Source of the DNA: Propionispora vibrioides
Lineage (GTDB): Bacteria; Bacillota; Negativicutes; Propionisporales; Propionisporaceae
Direction: 5' to 3'
Assembly: GCF_900110485.1 (NCBI RefSeq)
Contig: NZ_FODY01000001.1
Coordinates: forward strand, 248,001 to 312,000
Length of the DNA: 64,000 bases
The translations under genes were made by a program, and so were the position numbers. Below the pieces are notes generated by a model that was not told the origin of the DNA, searched no databases, and saw nothing but the letters and a program-made list of their open reading frames with translations. Every line of letters begins with the position of its first letter. The first letter of the stretch is position 1. This document shows, piece by piece, positions 27,255 through 35,881 of this stretch.

Positions 27255-28220
27255 TTATTCCCCTATGATATTCTCCACATCGCTCTGCACTTTGCAGAGC
27301 TTTAATTTTTCCCCGTTCTTGCCTTCCTTCTCGCAACTGCCGCAGATGCCCTCACCGCAGCACATGGTGGCGTTGTTGGTGGCTGCCATGGGGATATTGA
27401 TATTGGCGGCCTGCATGGCGGCGATGACGGCCTGGTGCTGTTCATCCGGGCCGGCACTGACTACCAGATCGATTTTGCCACGAATGGTTTCATCCAGGCG
27501 TTTCATGCCGTTTTGCCGCATGGAACGCACCGGCTCAACAGTTACACCCAATTGTCGCAGTTCTTCTTCAATAAACAGCGCTTTTACTTTACCCGGTGCC
27601 AAAATGGCGATTACCTGATTCTTATTTTCCACCAGCTTTTTAATCAATGGCAATGCCGGTGCCTGGCCAATGCCGCCGGCTACCACCAGCACTCGGCCAC
27701 CGGTAAGGTTCTCAATCCAGGGCTGCCCAAAGACTCCGTTATAATAAGGCCCCTTCACGGCTAAACGCCGGTTACCTTTCCAGAATATCCGGCCCGATTT
27801 AGGACCGACCACTTCAATGGCCACTTTGATTTTGTTGGCCGTGACATCCATAATTCCTACCGGAAACTGGCAAAACTGTGGATCATCAGGCTTACGTAAA
27901 AAAACAAAGGACCCTGTCTTCTGCAATTGTTCAGCCAATGGCGCCGATACGGGAAACTCCAGAATATACATATGATCTGCCATAGCCTTGACAATAGTAT
28001 ATTCTGCCTCTTCCTCCAGACGGCTCAGGACCTTCTCTCCCTGCCCCTCCACCGCGGTTTGCCAGAATTTTTCGTATAGCACACAAATACCGCACCAGTT
28101 ACAGTCACAGGTATTTTCCCCTCTTAACTGACTGCAAAAAACACAGTTATTGGTCTGCGCCAACAGACAGGGGCAATACTTGGAGTTAAGATCAATACAC
28201 CTTAAATGTATATTACGCAT
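27255..28220 (-). CDS. PyrK-like FAD/NAD(P)-binding, 2Fe-2S electron-transfer protein
   Basis: The 321-residue protein has an unusual N-terminal region with nine Cys within the first 46 residues. A ferredoxin-reductase-like FAD/NAD module follows (VLVVAGGIGQAPALPLI, IDLVVSAGPDEQ). The C-terminal cluster motif is CCGEGICGSCEK...LCK, as in dihydroorotate dehydrogenase B electron-transfer subunits. It follows the FAD oxidoreductase gene by 11 bp and probably hands it electrons from NAD(P)H. The substrate is unknown. Confidence 0.8.
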   Translation of the reverse strand: MRNIHLRCIDLNSKYCPCLLAQTNNCVFCSQLRGENTCDCNWCGICVLYEKFWQTAVEGQGEKVLSRLEEEAEYTIVKAMADHMYILEFPVSAPLAEQLQKTGSFVFLRKPDDPQFCQFPVGIMDVTANKIKVAIEVVGPKSGRIFWKGNRRLAVKGPYYNGVFGQPWIENLTGGRVLVVAGGIGQAPALPLIKKLVENKNQVIAILAPGKVKALFIEEELRQLGVTVEPVRSMRQNGMKRLDETIRGKIDLVVSAGPDEQHQAVIAAMQAANINIPMAATNNATMCCGEGICGSCEKEGKNGEKLKLCKVQSDVENIIGE

Positions 28221-28231
28221 ATTTCGCCTCC

Positions 28232-29512
28232 TTAGACCAGACAGCCGTTAAAAATATCGGTCAGTCCGGCGCTGGCAATACGCTCGGAAATTTCCGCCCG
28301 GTTAATCGAGTACAATTCCAGTTCCTGCATCCTGGCAAAATATACCCCGCCAGAAAAGGTATACCGGACCTTTTTACCCTCTTCCGACAACATCTGTTCA
28401 TGACTAAAAGCAATAAAATCACCGGCTGCCAAGCTGCGCGGATAAGTAAGATACCTCATATCCAGACAATACCTCACGGCATTGTGGCCGGCTAAAAGAC
28501 CGGTAAGTACAGCTTCCGTATGACCTACCAGAATGGTGGATTTTTCTCCGGCACAAAATAAATTATCGACACCCTCCACTTTTAACGAATCATCGCAGGG
28601 AGCAATGCCTAAATAACGCATTGAGTTTCCCATGCCGCCGGCATAAGGGTCTTCAAAACGGACACTTTCAAAGCCGGGTATGGCCCTTAAATCTTCTAAC
28701 GGAAAATAGGATGTCATCAGCTTGGCATGGCCCGTATCCAGGAGAACCAGGTTTTCGGCAAACGCCGGTAACGCATACTGGGAACAGGCTTTCTTCGTCA
28801 GAGAATTCTTTTTGCGCAGTTTTTCCGGGATCGGGACAATCGCTACACCGTCCGTATCCAGTTTGCCCCGGATTTCTTCACTCAGGGAATCCTTATTCAA
28901 TTTACAGGAGCCGCTCATCGCGCCATAGGAACCATCCGCTCTTTGTCCCATTATCTCTTTTACATCAGCTTTGGCCGCCAGACTAACCCGGGGCCCGAAC
29001 GAGGGACACCTGAGTACACACATGGCACAGCCGTTGCCGTATTTCAGACAATTGCCCATCGAACCTGCCGTTCCGGTCGTATCGACAAAGGCATCGCCTT
29101 TGGTCACTTCACCGCTATGCAGCATTACTGCCTGTATCTTCTTGCCGTATTTCTGAACGTCCACCACCCGGTTCATCATCCGAAGTTCCACGCCATAGTT
29201 TTGCAGTATCTTTTTCACCAGTGGTTCCATTGTGGTTACATCGTACAGCGAAGCATGGCTATGACCGGGAAAACTGATGCCCCGGTGACGGCTGTTGGCA
29301 TCCATGGCCACAAAAAAATCGCCGCCGCCCATGGCAATGGCTTCTTCCGCTGCCGTATACCGCCCGTTATTGCGGCATATTCCACCAACCAGGCCGGTCC
29401 CGAGCAATAGGTCGGTACGTTCAATCAGCAGCACCTGAGCACCGGCTTTCGCTGCTGATAATGCGGCGGCACAGCCTGCCCATCCACCTCCGGCAACTAT
29501 CACTTTTATCAC
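28232..29512 (-). CDS. FAD-dependent oxidoreductase, GidA/MnmG-like fold
   Basis: The 426-residue protein starts VIKVIVAGGGWAGCAAALSA, a dinucleotide-binding motif. It has a Cys-rich insertion (CAMCVLRCPSFGP) that could hold an Fe-S cluster, and a C-terminal FAD motif (LFCAGEKSTILVGHTEAVLTG) reminiscent of MnmG. The GTG start at 29512 has GGAGG at about 7 bp; a longer in-frame extension crosses a terminator and is rejected. It forms a two-gene unit with the PyrK-like reductase. Confidence 0.8.
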   Translation of the reverse strand: MIKVIVAGGGWAGCAAALSAAKAGAQVLLIERTDLLLGTGLVGGICRNNGRYTAAEEAIAMGGGDFFVAMDANSRHRGISFPGHSHASLYDVTTMEPLVKKILQNYGVELRMMNRVVDVQKYGKKIQAVMLHSGEVTKGDAFVDTTGTAGSMGNCLKYGNGCAMCVLRCPSFGPRVSLAAKADVKEIMGQRADGSYGAMSGSCKLNKDSLSEEIRGKLDTDGVAIVPIPEKLRKKNSLTKKACSQYALPAFAENLVLLDTGHAKLMTSYFPLEDLRAIPGFESVRFEDPYAGGMGNSMRYLGIAPCDDSLKVEGVDNLFCAGEKSTILVGHTEAVLTGLLAGHNAVRYCLDMRYLTYPRSLAAGDFIAFSHEQMLSEEGKKVRYTFSGGVYFARMQELELYSINRAEISERIASAGLTDIFNGCLV

Positions 29513-29580
29513 AGGCACCCCTCCATTTCTCATTGCACAATATAGTCTATTCCTACCGGAAGTAAATGCCACTGTAAAGC

Positions 29581-29617
29581 AAAAAACGCCCCTGGCAGAG
29601 TTTGCCACAAGCGTTCG
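29581..29617 (-). terminator. Intrinsic terminator after spmB
   Basis: On the minus strand ACGC...TGGCA pairs with TGCCA...GCGT, followed by TTTTTTG. It lies 33 bp after the spmB stop and before the FAD oxidoreductase gene. Confidence 0.75.
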
Positions 29618-29649
29618 AAACAGAATATATGAGATTCGGCAATCAAATC

Positions 29650-30186
29650 TTATGAAAACAATTGACGGCAAAGATACACTGCTCCAAAAAAACCGGCTAT
29701 ATCGCCCAGTAGTCCGACAAATACTGCATAACGGGGATTCTGGATACCCACTGCCCCAAAGTAAACAGTCAAAATGTAAAAGGTCGTATCGGTACTGCCC
29801 ATAACCGTTGAAGCCATGCGGCCCAGCAACGAGTCCGGTCCAAAGTTGTTGATCAGCTCCGCAGTCAAGCCTAACGAACCTGTGCCGGATAAAGGGCGCA
29901 TGATTGCCAGTGGCACCAAATCGGCCGGGATGCCGATGATTTCCAATAGAGGTTGCAGCAGGGATGTCAAAAAGGCCAGAGCGCCGGAGGCCCGGAAAAT
30001 ATAAATGGCTACCAGCATCGCCACAAGGAAAGGCATAATTCTGACCGAGGTGGCAAAGCCTTCCGCGGCCCCCTCGACAAAAGCTTCATATACCTTGACA
30101 CCACGCAGCAATCCCGCCAGGGGAATCAGCAGCAAAAGCAACGGAATAGCCCAAAGGGAAAGTTGTGCACAAGCCGCAAGAAACAT
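29650..30186 (-). CDS. spmB: Spore maturation protein B
   Basis: The 178-residue polytopic membrane protein contains the family motifs MPFLVAMLVAIYIFRASGA, MRPLSGTGSLGL and the nucleoside-recognition Gate-like MGSTDTTFYILTVYFG. The ATG at 30186 has GGAGG at 8 bp spacing inside the end of spmA. A TTG 14 codons upstream is not needed. SpmA and SpmB contribute to spore core dehydration in Bacillus. Confidence 0.95.
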   Translation of the reverse strand: MFLAACAQLSLWAIPLLLLLIPLAGLLRGVKVYEAFVEGAAEGFATSVRIMPFLVAMLVAIYIFRASGALAFLTSLLQPLLEIIGIPADLVPLAIMRPLSGTGSLGLTAELINNFGPDSLLGRMASTVMGSTDTTFYILTVYFGAVGIQNPRYAVFVGLLGDIAGFFGAVYLCRQLFS

Positions 30187-30191
30187 CCCGG

Positions 30192-30794
30192 TTACCTCCG
30201 TACCCGCAAAGTGAAGCAGGTCCGGCAAATCCGATCAGCAAAAATAACGGCAACCGTCGCAAAAAGACTTGCCAGGAGCGTCGGGCCAATGATCTCCGTG
30301 GGGTTGGCTGAACCGGCCGCAGTCCGCAGCGCGATCATCGTGGCCGGAATTAACGTAAAGCCGGCTGTACAAAGAGCTAGTAAAGTACACATGCTGGCTG
30401 AAGCCGTCCTCTTATCATGATTCAGGGTTTGCAGCTCCTGCATCGCTTTAATCCCCAGCGGCGTGACGGCATTCCCCAGCCCCAGCAGATTGGCACTTAA
30501 AGTCATAACAATAGCCCCCATAGCCGGATGCCGGCGGGGGACTTCGGGAAACAACCAGCGGATCAGCGGCCCTAGCAGCAGCGCCAAGAGTGTAACAAGC
30601 CCGGCCCGTTCGGCAATTTTCATCATTCCCAGCCACAGACACATAACTCCGGTCAGTTTAAGCGCCAGCTCAACAGCGGTTTCTGCCCCGATCATCGCAC
30701 TTTGCACCACAAGCTGTATATTGCCCTGCAGCCCGGCGTAAATAATGCCAATGGCTATAAGAGACATCCAGATAAAATTAATCACCGCCATCAC
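30192..30794 (-). CDS. spmA: Spore maturation protein A
   Basis: The 200-residue polytopic membrane protein shows the SpmA motifs AVELALKLTGVMCLWLGMMK, MTLSANLLGLGNAVTPLG and TLLALCTAGFTLIPAT. It follows dacB, as in Bacillus subtilis where dacB-spmA-spmB form one sigma-E-dependent operon. Here repeat B1 separates dacB from spmA. Confidence 0.95.
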   Translation of the reverse strand: MMAVINFIWMSLIAIGIIYAGLQGNIQLVVQSAMIGAETAVELALKLTGVMCLWLGMMKIAERAGLVTLLALLLGPLIRWLFPEVPRRHPAMGAIVMTLSANLLGLGNAVTPLGIKAMQELQTLNHDKRTASASMCTLLALCTAGFTLIPATMIALRTAAGSANPTEIIGPTLLASLFATVAVIFADRICRTCFTLRVRR

Positions 30795-30907
30795 CTCTTA
30801 AGAACGTATGAGGCAATAGCGGCGAATAGAACTCTCATTATCCCGTACAGGATATGACTACCCTGAAAGATAAGCGTCTTGCTAACCGGAGCTGAAACGC
30901 GGGGTGT

Positions 30908-31090
30908 GTCTGTGTCTTCAAATTAACGGAATGCTCCATGACGAGCGATTTTTGCGCCAGACGAGTTATACCCTAAAGGGCACGCGAATTTTGGCGGGAA
31001 TAGCGGTGGTCCCCTATTTCAAAAAAGTTTAATGAAGTATGGCACAAAAATCGCCGTCAGGAAACGTTTTAGATAGTTCGAAGACATGAC
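30908..31090. repeat. Family B palindromic repeat, copy B1
   Basis: About 183 bp with arms GTGTCTTCAAATTAA and TAGTTCGAAGACAT. It holds the shared inner blocks CCATGACGAGCGATTTTTGC, CCTATTTCAAAAAAGTTTAA and AAAATCGCCGTCAGG. It ends exactly at the dacB stop codon. Confidence 0.78.
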
Positions 31091-32242
31091 CTAAGCAAGG
31101 TTATGGAAAATCAAAGAAAACACCTGCAACAGAGAGCTCCAGATTTGCGTAAAAAAGGATTTACGTTCGATCGTATCGGTGGCAAGCAGGTCTACCGTGG
31201 CAATCGGCGTATTTTTATAAAATACCCGTACCACGCCCAGCTTTTGCCCGGCAGCGACAGGCGCCTCCACCGTGGGATCAGCCTCAACCACGGTGTGTAT
31301 TTCCTGCCGGTCTTCTTCGGTTACAGGCACCGTCAGCGCCGCAGCGGTAATCGCCTGCACGGTCTGCGCCTTGCCGTGACGGACCTGCAGCGTTTTTAGT
31401 ATATCTCCCTTTTCCAGCACATTCACAGTATGCATCTGGGAAAACCCATAATTCAGCAGGGCAATCGAATCGTCCCACATGTGTTCGCTGTCCAGCACAA
31501 CGGCAATCAACTGAACACCATCACGGTTGGCCCCGGATACCAGGCAGCGTCCCGCCGCATCGGTATAACCTGTTTTCACGCCATTGGCGCCCTCATACAG
31601 CCACAACATCCGGTTTTCATTATATAGGTCCCGGTCATGCTCCTTGCCCTGCCAAGGAATCACTTTATTCTTCGTACTGACAATTTCGCGAAATTCTTTG
31701 TTTTGGTAACCGTATGCCGTAATCCGCGCCAAATCGTGTGCCGTAGTATAGTGATTCTCATCGGGCAACCCGCTTGAATTGACAAAATTGCTATGAATGG
31801 CCCCTATAGCATGGGCTTTTTCCGTCATAAGCGCGGCAAACTTCGGAACAGATCCGGCGATATGTTCCGCCACCGATACGGTAGCGTCATTGCCCGATAC
31901 CAGCATCATGCCGTACAGCATATTGCGCATGCTCAGTTGTTCACCCTGCGTCAGCCACAGGGAGGATCCTTCCGTATTAGCGGCATTCTCGCTGGCGGTT
32001 ACCATATCATCAAGATTACCATACTCCAATGCCGTGATCAGGGTCATGATTTTAGTCGTACTGGCCGGATAACGCCGTTCTTCCGCGGCCTTAGCATACA
32101 GAACCTTACCGGTTAAGGCTTCCATGACGATGGCCGACTTCGCTGTTATGTCCGGGGCATTTTCTGCCGCCTGACAAGACGGAACAGCATATAACGCTAT
32201 CAATAATGTTAAGATACAAAGTACAGTTGTTTTGATTTTCAT
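31091..32242 (-). CDS. dacB: Sporulation D-alanyl-D-alanine carboxypeptidase (DacB type)
   Basis: The 383-residue penicillin-binding protein has a signal peptide (ending SCQAAEN). The active-site motifs are STTK (PASTTKIMT), SGN and KTG (NGVKTGYTDAAGR), followed by a C-terminal PBP5-type domain and an amphipathic end. The ATG at 32242 begins the signal peptide; a 41-codon upstream extension runs into repeat C2. The dacB-spmA-spmB order supports the cortex-specific assignment; a vegetative DacA-like role is the alternative. Confidence 0.88.
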   Translation of the reverse strand: MKIKTTVLCILTLLIALYAVPSCQAAENAPDITAKSAIVMEALTGKVLYAKAAEERRYPASTTKIMTLITALEYGNLDDMVTASENAANTEGSSLWLTQGEQLSMRNMLYGMMLVSGNDATVSVAEHIAGSVPKFAALMTEKAHAIGAIHSNFVNSSGLPDENHYTTAHDLARITAYGYQNKEFREIVSTKNKVIPWQGKEHDRDLYNENRMLWLYEGANGVKTGYTDAAGRCLVSGANRDGVQLIAVVLDSEHMWDDSIALLNYGFSQMHTVNVLEKGDILKTLQVRHGKAQTVQAITAAALTVPVTEEDRQEIHTVVEADPTVEAPVAAGQKLGVVRVFYKNTPIATVDLLATDTIERKSFFTQIWSSLLQVFSLIFHNLA

Positions 32243-32299
32243 TACTAAAAAAACCCTCTCAGCATAGTAAGTAGTCGGCGAGTACCTTGCGTCACTTAA

Positions 32300-32412
32300 G
32301 CCTGAGGATAAGCTTGCAAGGATTTTTTCGTCCCACAAGACGGAGGAGCCGCGCATATCGCACATATGTAAGGCGACGACAACGAGGCAGGACAGAAAAA
32401 GACGGCAAGATG
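32300..32412. repeat. Family C palindromic repeat, copy C2
   Basis: A copy in reverse orientation relative to C4 and C5. It contains CGCATATCGCACATATGTAAG, GCGACGACAACGAGGC and TTTTTTCGTCCCACAAGACG. The outer arms are hard to define. It lies upstream of the dacB start. Confidence 0.6.
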
Positions 32413-32632
32413 ATCCATGTATTTAGGAGACACAAGATATATTACAAAACAGTCACCAAGATATTATATATATGTTTTTCCCGATCGTCAAAGCCACCAT
32501 ACATGATTGTAAGACCTCCAGGCAATAATAGAAGCAGATAAGAGGGTTAAAGAGCCTATTCTGCCAAATTTCTTATTCGTTAAAAACTCTTTAATCCCAA
32601 CAACTTTTATCCTATAGAGGAGGTGAGCATCC

Positions 32633-32821
32633 CTGGAAACATTAAACATAAAGACGGCTTTGCGCTCTACCCTGACTCAGAAGCAGGAGTTAGTCCGCGA
32701 CTATCAGTCGTTTGCCGGTCAAATCAATGATCCCGACATCGCCAAAATGTTTAAGCATTTTGCCGAAGCCGAAGCCTTACACGCCACCCAAATTAAGGAC
32801 AAGCTGGAACAGCTTTCCTAA
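32633..32821 (+). CDS. Small ferritin-like/rubrerythrin-like helical protein, CTG start
   Basis: A 62-residue reading frame begins at CTG 32633, with a near-perfect AGAGGAGGTG Shine-Dalgarno 8 bp upstream. An in-frame TGA lies between them, so no ATG, GTG or TTG start is available. The protein reads ETLNIKTALRSTLTQKQELV, then VRDYQSFAGQINDPDIAKMF and HFAEAEALHATQIKDKLEQL. This E...DY...E...H spacing is seen in one helical half of rubrerythrin-type proteins. The codon pattern looks coding. The function is unknown. Confidence 0.6.
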   Translation: METLNIKTALRSTLTQKQELVRDYQSFAGQINDPDIAKMFKHFAEAEALHATQIKDKLEQLS

Positions 32822-32984
32822 GGAACGGCTGCTTTACTCGTACTGAGCCGCCTGACGGATCTTTTTCCGCCTGGCTTAGCCAGCAAAATTTTGAAATGGC
32901 CCAATTATTTCTGCACGTTTGCTTCCTTGGCAGGTGAGAAGTCTCTCACCAGGCCGGCAGACTCATTATATCAGTGATTCTCTA
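32822..32984. repeat. Family A palindromic repeat, copy A4
   Basis: A 163-bp copy starting directly at the stop codon of the small plus-strand ORF. It contains GCCTGACGGATCTTTTTCCGCC, TCTCTCACCAGGC and GACTCATTATATCAGTGATT. It is more diverged than A3 and A6. Confidence 0.78.
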
Positions 32985-32998
32985 ATGATTCCTGCAGA

Positions 32999-33043
32999 AA
33001 AATATACAGGGATATTGTAATCAACAATATCCCTGTATATTTT
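32999..33043. terminator. Long perfect hairpin, probable bidirectional terminator
   Basis: A 19-bp perfect stem, AAAATATACAGGGATATTG with CAATATCCCTGTATATTTT, around a 7-nt loop. It would end transcription of the small plus-strand ORF, and possibly minus-strand read-through as well. Confidence 0.75.
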
Positions 33044-33101
33044 ATATGCTTGTGTCCCTGCAGTTATGCCGTACCGGCATTCTTAAAGCAGTATATTGAC
33101 A

Positions 33102-33129
33102 ATAAAAAACCATGCAGACTGCTGCATGG
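33102..33129 (-). terminator. Intrinsic terminator after ytfJ
   Basis: CCATGCAG/CTGCATGG form the stem. On the minus strand the stem is followed by TTTTTTATT. It lies 15 bp past the ytfJ stop. Confidence 0.85.
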
Positions 33130-33143
33130 CCTGTTATCGTTGG

Positions 33144-33596
33144 TTATACTCGCTGCTCCTGGTGCTTATATTGAGTCTCGGCCGTTTCGGCCAAGGCATC
33201 CAATTGCTTATCCTCCTCTTTATCCTGGATCATTTCCTGCAGCTTGTTAAGTACCTTAGGCACCATATCAATGACCCGATCCAACAGTAAATCACCGTCA
33301 ACCGGCATAAACCGGACACCGTTTACGGGCGAACACACCAAAAAACCCACCGGTTTCACACTGACTCCTGCCCCACTGCCGCCGCCAAACGATTGAACAA
33401 CTTCATTGCTCTCGACTTCTTCCGGTTCATAGTCTCCACCGCCGGCAGCAAAGCCAAACGTTACGCGTGAAATCGGTATGATAACAGTCCCGTCCGGGGT
33501 TTCCACCGGATCGCCAACAATGGTGTTAACATCAACCATTTCCTTGATACTTGCCATAGCCGTCTTCATTAAGCCTTGTATCGGATGCTCTGCCAC
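33144..33596 (-). CDS. ytfJ: GerW-family sporulation protein YtfJ
   Basis: The 150-residue protein has the family layout: HPIQGLMKTAMASIKEMVDVNTIVG, TVIIPISRVTFGFAAGGGDY, a Gly-rich FGGGSGAGVSVKPVGFLV and a helical tail. GerW proteins are made in the forespore and are needed for some germinant responses in Bacillus. It overlaps the DUF2953 gene by 65 bp. Confidence 0.95.
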   Translation of the reverse strand: MAEHPIQGLMKTAMASIKEMVDVNTIVGDPVETPDGTVIIPISRVTFGFAAGGGDYEPEEVESNEVVQSFGGGSGAGVSVKPVGFLVCSPVNGVRFMPVDGDLLLDRVIDMVPKVLNKLQEMIQDKEEDKQLDALAETAETQYKHQEQRV

Positions 33597-34260
33597 TATC
33601 TCTCGCCTCCTTGGCCATAATATAAACCATCATTCCAATTGCAGTTATAAGATTGCCAAGTTTCAAGCTGAATATACAGTCAAATTCAATTTCCCACAGG
33701 CTTCTCCCCTGGACAGGGATCAAAGCTACAATAGGTCTGGCGGAAAAAGTCACCCTTTGTCCAAGCCGCTTTAGCAGCAAACTCTTGCCACTCCAGATTA
33801 CGCCATACAAAATTCCGACAAGCGCCGCGTCCTCCATTCCGTAACGGGTTCGCCAAGCTAAGTGTACACAGGTCAGCTTGCCGATCAAGGCATTCATGAA
33901 CCGGCGGTAAACAATAAAGTGTTCCTTGATCTCCGCCAGAACATGCCGCAACCGCCCTGGATGCAACACATATCTTTCGATAAATCGCTTTACAAATACC
34001 TGCTCCCTCCCCGGATCACTGTCGACAGACTCCTGCCCTTTGGCCACTTCTGCCGTCGGCCATACCTTTCCTTCCTTCTCTAATTGCAAAGCAGGAATTT
34101 TCATGGAATAATGCAGCAGGCGGTATACTGCATATACGGTCACCACAATATAGTCATCCGACGCATTGCGCCGGTAGCAAAGCTGGAGATATAGAGGAAT
34201 ATTAGCCAGTATTAACAGCAAAATAAAAAAATCCACGGCAAGGATTATCCCGATTTCCAT
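33532..34260 (-). CDS. DUF2953 membrane protein
   Basis: The 242-residue protein has one N-terminal hydrophobic helix (about residues 3-26) and a short basic segment. Its C-terminal half carries the DUF2953 motif YGMEDAALVGILYGVIWSGK and FSLKLGNLITAI. It is adjacent to ytfJ in many spore formers. The function is unknown. The ATG at 34260 is chosen; an ATG three codons earlier is equally possible. Confidence 0.85.
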   Translation of the reverse strand: MEIGIILAVDFFILLLILANIPLYLQLCYRRNASDDYIVVTVYAVYRLLHYSMKIPALQLEKEGKVWPTAEVAKGQESVDSDPGREQVFVKRFIERYVLHPGRLRHVLAEIKEHFIVYRRFMNALIGKLTCVHLAWRTRYGMEDAALVGILYGVIWSGKSLLLKRLGQRVTFSARPIVALIPVQGRSLWEIEFDCIFSLKLGNLITAIGMMVYIMAKEARDSGRASDTRLNEDGYGKYQGNG

Positions 34261-34330
34261 ATAAGACAATGCCCTTTCTCGTTGCCGGTCACCGGTACCG
34301 CGATCACCTTAAAACCGTCAGCCCAATTTA

Positions 34331-34494
34331 AGGAACCGCTGATGTAATGAGCCTGTGGGCCTGGCGAGAGATTTTTTCGCCTGACAAAAAAGTAAAACCT
34401 GGAGGATAGTTAGGCTATTTCAAGGTTTTGCTCATACAGCCAGACGGAAAAAGATCGGTCAGAACGCGCAATGCGGATAAATCAGTGGTTCCTT
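34331..34494. repeat. Family A palindromic repeat, copy A5
   Basis: A 164-bp copy in the same orientation as A1, bounded by AGGAACCGCTGATG and AAATCAGTGGTTCCT. It contains GGCGAGAGATTTTTTCGCC, CAAGGTTTTGCTCATACAGC and CAGACGGAAAAAGATCGG. Confidence 0.87.
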
Positions 34495-34555
34495 ACTATA
34501 GCTTGGGCAGAAAACGCCATGATTATGTAACGGAAGATATAAATAAACAGAACAG

Positions 34556-34614
34556 CCTTAGTGCCCCACCAACGCTGAAAGTACACTTTCAAAGTCGGCG
34601 GAGCACTAATGCTA
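34556..34614 (-). terminator. Probable terminator at the end of scpB
   Basis: A long interrupted hairpin: outer arms TTAGTGC/GCACTAA and inner arms TGAAAGT/ACTTTCA. It overlaps the scpB stop and is followed on the minus strand by a moderately T-rich stretch. Confidence 0.45.
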
Positions 34615-35133
34615 TTCTGTCGGTATGAATTGCGCCAGATCCGGTAGTTCCTCTAAACTGCCCAGACCAAAGCAACTCAAAAACTCTTCGGTTGTTCCAT
34701 ACAGGATAGGACGGCCAATGGCTTCCTTCCGTCCCATCTCCTTGATAAGTTGACGCTCTACCAGCAGATTGACAACACTATCCACCTTGACGCCGCGAAT
34801 GCTTTCAATCTCCTGCTTGGTAATGGGCTGCTTAAAGGCAATGATCGCCAGCGTTTCCATGGCGGCCATGGACAGCCTGGTTTCCTGCACCTGCCCCAGA
34901 CGTTCAATCACTGTAGCCAATTCCGGTCTGGTGCACAGTTGATAGCCGCCAGCCACCTGACTGATCACCAATCCGCGGGAGTTATCCGCCATTTCCTCAT
35001 TCATCTGGGCAATTAAAAGCTCAATATGTTGCTCCGTCACCTCAAGTATTTCTGCCAAACGACCGGCCGGCATAGGTTTGCCGCAGGCAAACAGCAGTGC
35101 CTCAATATGCCCCTTTAGGTGATTATAAAACAT
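34612..35133 (-). CDS. scpB: Segregation and condensation protein ScpB
   Basis: ScpB is the kite subunit of the Smc-ScpAB condensin. The 173-residue protein has two winged-helix domains, with HIEALLFACGKPMPAGRLAEIL, the MAAMETLAIIAFKQPITKQEIESIRGV signature and IGRPILYGTTEEFL. It overlaps scpA by one base. Confidence 0.97.
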   Translation of the reverse strand: MFYNHLKGHIEALLFACGKPMPAGRLAEILEVTEQHIELLIAQMNEEMADNSRGLVISQVAGGYQLCTRPELATVIERLGQVQETRLSMAAMETLAIIAFKQPITKQEIESIRGVKVDSVVNLLVERQLIKEMGRKEAIGRPILYGTTEEFLSCFGLGSLEELPDLAQFIPTE

Positions 35134-35879
35134 CAGGGCAGATCACCCTCCTGTGCTTGAACTTGTCCGTCATAATTAAGAAAAATATATATGGCCGCAA
35201 AGCTTTTTTCCTGGCGAACGGTCACCCGCTTGAGCCTAATCAGCTCCAGCAAAGCCAAGAAAGCGGCAATAAGCTCTGCTCGCGATCCCTGCCGAATCAG
35301 AGTTTCCTTAAAGTCCAGCCTGCCCCGGTTTTTATGCAGCAAATTGACAATATCCTGCATCTTATCCTGGACGCTGATTTCCTCCCGCGCGACAACGGCA
35401 AAATCCTCTGCCGTCCCTTCCCAGACAGCCGCGAAGGCGGTGATCAAAACATCCAGATCAAGCCCCTGCGGTAAGGTGTAGCGCACCGAAAATTCCTGAG
35501 GCAAACGAAAAAAATACTGGTCCCGCTCCTGCTTTTTCTGTTCCAGTTCCAAGGCAGCCTGCTTAAACTTACGGTATTCCAGCAGGCGGTCTACCAACGC
35601 CTTGCGCGGATCTTCCTCTTCCTCCTCAAGCTGGGCGGCATGCGGCTGACGTGGCAGCAGCATGCGGGATTTGATCTGCAGCAAATTGGCCGCCATAACC
35701 AGAAATTCACTGGCAATATCAATATTAAACTCCTGCCAGTCACGGAGATAATTTATATATTGCTCGGTAATCACGGCAATTGGTATATCATAGATATCGA
35801 TCTTATTTTTTTCAATCAAGTGCATCAAGAGCGCCAACGGCCCTTCAAACACTTCCAGCTTTATTTTATACTCTGACAT
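35133..35879 (-). CDS. scpA: Segregation and condensation protein ScpA
   Basis: ScpA is the kleisin that bridges Smc heads. The 248-residue protein starts YKIKLEVFEGPLALLMHLIEKNKIDIYDIPI, the strongly conserved N-terminal block. It contains EFLVMAANLLQIKSRMLLP and a C-terminal winged helix (IAAFLALLELIRLKRVTV). scpA and scpB are adjacent as usual. Confidence 0.97.
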   Translation of the reverse strand: MSEYKIKLEVFEGPLALLMHLIEKNKIDIYDIPIAVITEQYINYLRDWQEFNIDIASEFLVMAANLLQIKSRMLLPRQPHAAQLEEEEEDPRKALVDRLLEYRKFKQAALELEQKKQERDQYFFRLPQEFSVRYTLPQGLDLDVLITAFAAVWEGTAEDFAVVAREEISVQDKMQDIVNLLHKNRGRLDFKETLIRQGSRAELIAAFLALLELIRLKRVTVRQEKSFAAIYIFLNYDGQVQAQEGDLP

Positions 35880-35881
35880 GG

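Noticed and set aside
29513-29671. N-terminal extension of the FAD oxidoreductase
   Set aside because: The extra 53 residues cross the spmB terminator and have no family similarity. The GTG at 29512 has a proper Shine-Dalgarno and begins at the FAD motif.
32243-32365. 41-codon upstream extension of dacB
   Set aside because: It overlaps repeat C2, and the signal peptide begins at the downstream ATG.
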